Origin: Plumapathes pennacea
Lineage: Eukaryota; Cnidaria; Anthozoa; Antipatharia; Myriopathidae
Reading direction: 5' to 3'
Length of the DNA stretch: 64,000 nucleotides
NCBI GenBank assembly: GCA_964036295.1
Contig: OZ038462.1
Coordinates: 21,638,363-21,702,362, forward strand
Shown here: one piece after another, positions 57,580 to 64,000 of the stretch
Layout of the letters: each line of letters begins with the position of its first letter
How positions within the stretch are numbered: the stretch's first letter is position 1
Program-made: the position numbers and the translations under genes
Notes under the pieces: model-generated
Seen by the model: the letters and a program-made list of their open reading frames with translations, nothing else
Database searches by the model: none
What the model was told of the DNA's origin: nothing

Positions 57580-59877
57580 ATATACGTTCTGCCCACGGCA
57601 GATGTAGATACAGTCAGCAAAACTTGGCACCGCATTTTACCTCGACTGGTGAAGTGAATGAAACCTCCCCAAGCCTTTACATCAAATGTTCACTGGAAAA
57701 TGGCGCAACAAAATACCTCGATGACATGATTCAGAGATTGTTGTTGATTCGTGGAACAGGAGGCTGTGCAGGCGTCGGAGATCAGCGTGTACGCCTCAAC
57801 GGCGCAGGCGCCAGTATCTGTTCCTTGAAAGCCATATGCAGAGTTGCTTGAAGAGGATTTATTGGGATATTTTTGTACTTTGATCTCCAAAGGATATCTT
57901 CTCCACACCATACCGAAAATGGATGCTCGTAGGTCGAAAGGATAACTTCCCCACTGATCAAAGTTTGTCGTTAAAGATTACCTACTTATTTGATTTTTTT
58001 TTACATTGGAATGGAAAACTGTTTTGTTCTTTGATCTCCAAAAGTTATCACTTGCGATCTTCCTTGCACTGAACCGTATATGGATGATGTTCATAGATTG
58101 ACAGGAGAACTTCCCCATTGATTGAAGTTTGACGTTAAAGATTGCCTACATCTTTGACCCTCTTTTTGTTTTTGCATTGGAGTTGTCACTTGCGAACTTC
58201 TCATCATCATGCCGCACATATGTGGGATAGCGACCTCCCCTAGCAGTGCTAGGCGTTCAAGATACTCAGACGATCTATTAGCTTTGTCGTTTTTGCATCG
58301 CAAGGGAAGCGGCCCGTAGTCGCTGATATTTTCATGGTGTTTGCATGTCTCATGGCGTCTTAATTTGGATTTTTAGCGTGGTATAGGAATATTAGGATCA
58401 CTCTTTGGTCTTTATTTGAAATGTGAATGATAAACCAGTTTCCATTAATAAGGATTTACTATTATATCAAATTTTATGTGCCAGATTTTTGATACATTAC
58501 CGCCCTTTCTTGAGTTTTGCGATGGTCGAAAAGCGGGGAGGATATTTTAAAACAATTTTTTTGATAAAACTTAGTTTTAAAATTGAGTCTTATGACGGCA
58601 TACTTTCCTGGCCTTTAAACATAGATGAAAGCAATTAATAAGTGGGCACTTAAAGGTCGAACCATAGGGGTGCATTTGAGATCTATCAGCGACATGAAAT
58701 GTCCTCTTTAAACTTAATTAGGCGTCGGTCATTTTTTGATTATCACTACCTGCTAGTAACGTTTTCCCTTGGGTCTTGAAGTTCCGTCGCCAACCGCGAA
58801 CATCAGCCAATCAAAACAATCCAAAGATCACGTTAATGTTTTGACTAAAAGACCCTCGCTGATTGGCGGTTGACACAAGATGGTTCGCCAAACCGGACTT
58901 CGAGTTGGAACGGAAAAGAGCGCGTGTTAACCATTTCACTTCTGAGTTCATAATTCAAATTCTCTTAACATGATTGATGTAACTAGAACTCACAGGTCAG
59001 TCAGCTCTCATTAAGGCAAACTATCAAATGGCAAATTCTCCATAATGTGTTATATATATCTGGGGATAGACTGAAAGAGAAAACTGAAGTTGATCACTAT
59101 CAAGAGTGCAAGGGTTGACAGACCAGAAACTGACTTGATTTTTTTCAACATGTAGTGTCATAATTTACCGTTAAACCAAATCGAGAAATTAAATATTTAT
59201 ACGAGATAGTTAAATTATTGAATTAGGGGTTATGGAAGATTAATATCACCATTAATCATCTTTCGTGAAGCAATGCCGCATTTGGACTTGGGGGTGGGGG
59301 AGGGGAGGGTATAGCAAACATTTAGTAAATGAGGGCTTGTTAATAGCTGTACATTTTCTATAACAGCGTCGAAACAGTGTGAAGAGAATGCCCACAAATA
59401 AAGAACTACTTTGTTTCTCGTAATATTTTGTTTTATTTCCTGTTGATTTTGGACGTACGGGCCCTGTTTCGGACTCGTTTTGCCCTTTCACTTCAAAGGC
59501 CGATTTTGGCTCATCCAGAAACGTCTAATTCCTGGAATTGGAAATGAAAGCTAAATGTGTGACCACTCAAACGAAAGCTCTAAATGAGGACCTTATTCAA
59601 GGAATCTCGATCCTCTACAGTGAAGGCAGAATATTGGCAATCCGTTTCCATCCGTTTCTTTCATAACTAAAATCGAACTGAAGATTTTTTTTTTTTTTGC
59701 ACATTTCAGCCTATAAACACATCAGACTGGCTATATGTTTCAGACGCCGATCTTTTTCAAACTGAGTTTAATTCACGATATATTAAGTTCCGTGGTTCAT
59801 GAGAAGTTCGGCGCCTGAACGGAGCCTAAGTTTGATTTGGAGAGGGAAAGGGGTTTGGACAGCCAGCGCGCCCATGC
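57580..59877. other. MYO9 3' flank and intergenic region
   Basis: Beyond the stop codon lie two ~140 bp segments similar to each other (around 57860-57990 and 58015-58150: TTTGATCTCCAAA, CTTCCCC, AAGTTTG.CGTTAAAGATT). An AATAAA on the plus strand is at 59398. No gene seen. The 3' UTR end is not identified. Confidence 0.45.
58927..59118. mobile_element. TTAA-family short element
   Basis: Starts TTAACCATTTCACTTC and ends AAGAGTGCAAGGGTTGA, in the MYO9-TRAF intergenic region. Confidence 0.7.
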
Positions 59878-60432
59878 CTAGGACATGTCCACCAATACTC
59901 GAATGAACAGACAGTCATCCGCAAGAAAACAGCTAGCCTCTAGCTCCTCGTGCGTTATAAAATCGTCAAACCCGACGATAATCGCGTGCTCGTCTGCCAT
60001 TGGTCGTTGAATTCCTTTCTGGCGTCCGTCGTCACGCTTGAAGTCGTGCACTTTGCGCGTGCGCACTAGATCTTGCCTTCTCTCCGAGTCCTCGTTTTGG
60101 TCCATTAGGATGAAAGTGTACTTCGGTTTGATTGGCCAATTGAGCACTGCTTCATAATCGCTAATCATCACGCAGTCATACACGGAAAGGCTGCGTCCTT
60201 CTTCCTTGCCTCTTCCATTGATGTACATCCATATGGCGACTTTGTAACCGTACGCCGATGTGTAGAAAGGTTCACTCGTAATCGGGTCCTCGCTCCGTCC
60301 CGTCTGCACACGTTGAAGTCGTCTGGTGTAGTTCGAGATCCGCCACACCATTTCTCCGTAGCCATTGAGTCCAGGAAAACGGAACAGGTCGTCTGAGTGG
60401 TTTTCTACCTTTTCGAGTTTATGCCTTATTTC
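59878..60432 (-). CDS. TRAF-family adaptor, terminal exon with MATH/TRAF-C domain
   Basis: This 184-codon exon ends with TAG at 59878-59880 and follows a good acceptor (TTCATTTCCAG). It opens in phase 0 with EIRHKLEKVENHSDD, the end of a TRAF-N-type coiled coil, then the meprin/TRAF-homology domain: GYGEMVWRISNYTRRLQRV, SEPFYTSAYGYKVAIWMYIN, GRSLSVYDCVMISDYEAVLNWP and CLFIRVLVD. The order and spacing fit TRAF1/2/3/5-like signal adaptors, which trimerise through the coiled coil and bind receptor tails of the TNF-receptor, Toll and interleukin-1 types. RING and zinc-finger exons must lie at higher coordinates on this strand; I did not find them before 64000. A possible polyadenylation signal (AATAAA on the minus strand) is at 59432-59437. 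Family certain, subtype not assigned. Confidence 0.9.
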   Translation of the reverse strand, partial: EIRHKLEKVENHSDDLFRFPGLNGYGEMVWRISNYTRRLQRVQTGRSEDPITSEPFYTSAYGYKVAIWMYINGRGKEEGRSLSVYDCVMISDYEAVLNWPIKPKYTFILMDQNEDSERRQDLVRTRKVHDFKRDDGRQKGIQRPMADEHAIIVGFDDFITHEELEASCFLADDCLFIRVLVDMS

Positions 60433-60437
60433 CTGGA

Positions 60438-61917
60438 AATGAATCAGTTAAATTTCTTGGAGTTTGATTGTGACACTTTGATGACAATTGGCATAAATCC
60501 TGTTTAATCGACATACAAACCAATCCCATGACAGAAAACTGTATGTTAAGGTTGGTTTACACGTTTGAAAACAAGAGCAAGAAAACGGAAAGGTTTCCAT
60601 TCTCGAGCTTGTTTCACAAATTTGACTTGTGAACACGTCTTGCGCCAGCCTTAATCCTTTCACTCTCTAAAAGCCCAGGAAAATGTATGAGTGATGAAAT
60701 AAGAACTGATGCTCAATCAGCTTCTATTAGTGCAAGGTTTCAAATGCCAAGTTCTCCTTACGATACGGATGTATCTCTGGTGAGACACTGGAAAGAGAAA
60801 ATCAAAGTTGATCACACTTGTGAGTGAAAGGGTTAATCATTCAATGAGAATAAGTTTTAATCAACCCGGTCACTCCCACAATAACATGACCATTTTCGGC
60901 TTATCTCTTCACCAAGGCAACACCGAATCCCGCAAGTGCACAGAACAGCGCCTGATTTTCAAAATTGGTACCTTATCTCCCGCAGGAATCAACGAGCGGT
61001 TCTCTTTCTCGTACCTCCTTAACCTTTTACCATGTTTTTCTGAAAAAGTATGGAAAAGTATGAGAGATAGCCGGCCGATTCGCGTTATGGATTGGGTTTG
61101 ACAAGCGCCTAAAAGATGGCTATTTGACAACAAGACGCGTGCGTAATAGACATATGGACCTGGGTCAATGCCGAACACGGAGGCAGACTTTTTTTTCGTG
61201 CTTTATGGTTTATGTTACTAGTTTCTTTAGTGTCGATATTTTTTGTTCTTTCTTTCGGGATTAAGACTAATATGGACTTGCCTTGGGTTGTTCAAAACTC
61301 GATTAGCTGAGCCAGAGTTAACTTCTTTTTCTTCTTTTTCTCGCCAGTGTCCTTGGCATGTGAAATACTATAGTGTTTTCATCTGACATTATAATCAAAG
61401 TCAAAATCTAAACCGCTTATTCTACAAAGCCGTTCTTTTAATATGTTCTTCTTTATACCAACAAGACTGGCGTTGGCAGTGAGCTCATTCAAGAATATAG
61501 ATCCCCTATACATTAATCAAAGCAGCGATGCTGCTGTAAGCTCGGCTTTCTTTTTAATTGGCAGACTTTGTCTTACATTTCAAAAACTTCCAAACAAAGT
61601 AAAATCAGTTTTCAATTCAATTTAGTACAAAAAAAAAACAAAAACTCTTTGGGAAAAATTGGGAACGTAATCCCCAACCATGCAAATGCAGACACACACA
61701 CAGCCCTTGGAAGACAGGACATAACTGATTAGCTGATAGAAGTTCGACAGCTGAGATGAATTTATGTTCTTTTTTGTTACTGCACTTCATTTAGTTCCGC
61801 CGAATATAAATATACTTAGTACATGTTAATGAACAACTGTACTGATCTCATTTGGCTGCCAAGCGATACGCTCACTCGATACGCGATACGCTCACTGTCA
61901 GTAGTATAGGTAATTTT
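60438..61917. other. Region upstream of the TRAF terminal exon
   Basis: Contains the TTAA-family element at 60651-60837, a short tandem of CGATACGCTCACT near 61863-61897, and no recognisable TRAF exon. Confidence 0.4.
60651..60837. mobile_element. TTAA-family short element
   Basis: TTAATCCTTTCACTCTC start and GTGAGTGAAAGGGTTAA end; TTAA kept on both sides. Upstream of the TRAF exon. Confidence 0.8.
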
Positions 61918-62857
61918 TAAACACGAGGGCGCACTATAAAAGGGCGCCACTTGTCAAACGCTTTTCCACGAATTTTGTAGCCCGTTTAGTGGTCTTTAGA
62001 GCTGAATCAACTTCCTCGGATTGGAGCTCCTCTAATAGTCTTCAGTTCGTCAAGAATCTCGGCGTTGAACAAGAACTGTTTGTTGTTTCCTTTCTTTTTT
62101 AGCTTTTGAGCTTCGGCTTGTCGGTGAAGCTTCCTAGTCTCCTTGTCGGGTTCGGCCTGTCTGCGATTCGACTCGCTTTGCGTACTCGTGAATTCGTCAA
62201 GTCTTGAATCCAAATAGCCCTTCAGTTTTTTGAAGACGCTCTCCAAGGATAACGACTCTGACCCTTGCCTCTCTGGATCACTATTGTGCTCCTCGGTCAT
62301 CTCGAGAAATGAACCGCCAGTTGCTCTTGCTGAAGCGATACCTGGATGAATAACGAAAACCATGCGGCCTGTATATATAGTATGAAACTGCACGTGGCAT
62401 GAATTCCAGTAAACGCGTCATGGCGCATGAGCATGTGCGAAAGGCGAGAAACGTGGAAAATATGAACATTCCGCAGTCCGCGAGAAAATATATGTTGCCT
62501 CACCAATTTTCCGTCAACATAAACATTCATTTTGAGTGCAGTTTGAGTAAAATTCAAGGATAATCTTCAAAGCAAAAACTGAATATGCTTGGCGTTCAGC
62601 CATGCATCGCATCGCACTGCGAAATTCAAAATGTGTTTTGGCAGCCAAGAGCAAAATTTCGTTTCAAACCCTTCCGTCCAGGACTCCACATTGAAGTAGC
62701 CCGCATGTGTTTAATTTTAGGTATACTTTAAATCGCTAAGCTGCAGAGAAATTTCTTTTGAACGCTGTGGACGCACGTGCGATTCAATAAACATTATGCA
62801 AATTTGATGTCGAAAGAGGCGGGGCCAACGGTCTTTTATAGCGCGCCTTCGTGTTTA
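61918..62857. mobile_element. Inverted-repeat element of ~940 bp
   Basis: Termini at 61918-61942 and 62833-62857 are inverted copies of each other (core AAACACGAGGGCGCACTATA against its complement with about two mismatches). They enclose a broken gag-like ORF on the minus strand. Size and structure suggest a shortened, non-autonomous member of a larger element; a DIRS-like or other tyrosine-recombinase element is possible but unproven. Confidence 0.55.
61934..62300 (-). pseudogene. Broken gag-like ORF of a mobile element
   Basis: From the ATG at 62300 the frame reads a charged region (VFKKLKGYLDSRLDEFTS), then KLKKKGNNKQFLFNAEILDE, ending at a TGA at about 62007-62009. One base out of frame it continues LEELQSEEVDSALKTTKRAT and KFVEKRL to a TAG at 61934-61936, inside the left terminal repeat. 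From memory, the KKKGN...QF.FN motif followed by a helical region is frequent in predicted proteins of anthozoan mobile elements. Only the first part of such an ORF is present, and the frameshift makes it a fossil. Not assigned to a named family. Confidence 0.55.
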
Positions 62858-63059
62858 ACGCGAACATAACAACCCTTCTCCCCCTTTTCAATGCCGTAAG
62901 TAGCGACATGTTGACCGTTGTGAACACTTGGCATTGGAGTCGAACACATTGAAAGAAGGGGACGGAGGGAGCATCCCACTCAACCCCATCTCTCCTCCCT
63001 GGACAATTGTAGTAGGACGCACGGTTACTAAGGTTAATTAGTTAGAACCGGTCAACCTC

Positions 63060-64000
63060 GTTCCCAGGCTCTTTCATCTCCCGGCTCCCGCCCCCGAAGA
63101 AAGACCCTGGTTCAGGCTGGTCACGTGCCTTGCTCACAAAGATAATCCGTTGGGAGGGGTCCCCCTGTCAAAGAAATTTGTCGCGCTGTGCGTTTGTCAA
63201 AATCAAAACGAGGCTAGCACAAACTACACAAATCGGCCACGCTTTTTGGCAAGCTTCATTTCGCTATAGTTAATAGGGAGATTAAGAAACCTAGGACGGC
63301 GACGGCAACGCGAGGAACCAAAAAGTAGTGTCTCTGTTTTTCCTAAGTCTTTGTAACTTTGCCTATTCTTAGGTTACTCAATTTGTTCCGTTTCCGCCGA
63401 GGTTCTATTGATTTCATCGTTTCCTACTAAGAAGAACGACTGCCGTTATTTTATCGAACTGTCGTCCACGTCCTGACAACGACGTAAAAAAGAAGCATTT
63501 GAAGTCGCACGCGAGAGCACGGCGATCCCGAGAACTTTAAAGTTTCACTGTTTCTTTTGCGACATATATCAAAAGTTTATAATCAAATCCATAACTGATG
63601 AATATTGGCAGAGAAATCTTTGTACGTGGTGGTAAAATGATTTGTCAACAACAGCCATTTAGGAGAAGAAAGCTATAGGCTTTTTCATTTGTCGGAAATT
63701 GCCCATTATGTTTTGGCCTAAAGTCAGACTCGCATCAAACATTCAAGAAGGCTCTCTAATGCTATGACAAAAATGTCTGTGTGCAATCTTCGACATTTTA
63801 GACAACCGACCGTACGAGCAGATCATCGAGAAACAGTTAACGTGTTCTAAATAGAAGAGCTTCAAGCCAATTGCTTTGTTTTCTTGCTATATCTCCATAA
63901 ATCCTTACTTTCTAATCAAATCCATAACTCAATGCACAGATCTATGCTTGTCAATTCTTCTTAGTGAATTTCAGGCCAAACCGATTAATATTAGCAGAGA
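63060..64000 (-). repeat. Inverted copy of the 18.95-19.93 kb repeat region
   Basis: Reads as the reverse complement of 18.95-19.93 kb, including the same junction between the family 2 tail and its extension near 63540. It continues past the window end, so the hairpin cassette of this copy would lie just outside. Confidence 0.8.

Noticed and set aside
60909..61178. Possible upstream exon of the TRAF gene
   Set aside because: The minus-strand frame shows no coiled-coil, RING or zinc-finger pattern.

Overview
The window is animal nuclear DNA, most likely from an anthozoan cnidarian (a stony coral or sea anemone; the phylum is an inference, no species is claimed). The reasons are many GT-AG introns, two metazoan-type multi-exon genes, a TRAF-type MATH domain, and intergenic and intronic DNA packed with short inverted-repeat transposons, foldback elements and microsatellites. 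There are no bacterial-style operons, and no tRNA or rRNA gene was recognised.

Layout. (1) 1-9860, minus strand: 19 exons of the pre-mRNA splicing factor CDC40/PRP17, intact in every exon seen but cut by the window start inside its WD40 domain. (2) 9.9-26.1 kb: a repeat-rich intergenic block. It holds two copies of a 1.3 kb repeat, two tandem copies of a 1.1 kb repeat, a 728 bp inverted-repeat element, a minisatellite, and a decayed flavin-containing monooxygenase (FMO) pseudogene on the minus strand. The two larger repeat families differ along most of their length but share one ~230 bp cassette: two related hairpins followed by CAAT-like and TATA-like boxes. (3) 26097-57579, plus strand: a complete class IX unconventional myosin of 44 coding exons and 1,880 predicted residues, with Ras-association region, motor, four IQ motifs, C1 domain and RhoGAP domain. 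Exon phases match throughout and no frame break was found. (4) 57.6-59.9 kb: the myosin 3' flank. (5) 59878-60432, minus strand: the terminal exon of a TRAF-family adaptor (end of a coiled coil plus MATH domain). (6) 60.4-64 kb: more repeats, including a ~940 bp inverted-repeat element carrying a broken gag-like ORF, and an inverted copy of part of the 17-20 kb repeat block.

The three genes act separately: CDC40 in the second step of nuclear splicing, the myosin in actin-based movement and local Rho inactivation, and the TRAF protein in receptor signalling. What ties the window together is repeat invasion. A short inverted-repeat family ending in TTAA occurs at least ten times. Inverted-repeat elements lie directly beside exons; one supplies bases of a myosin splice donor. 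Another myosin exon begins with a perfect donor sequence placed directly after its acceptor.
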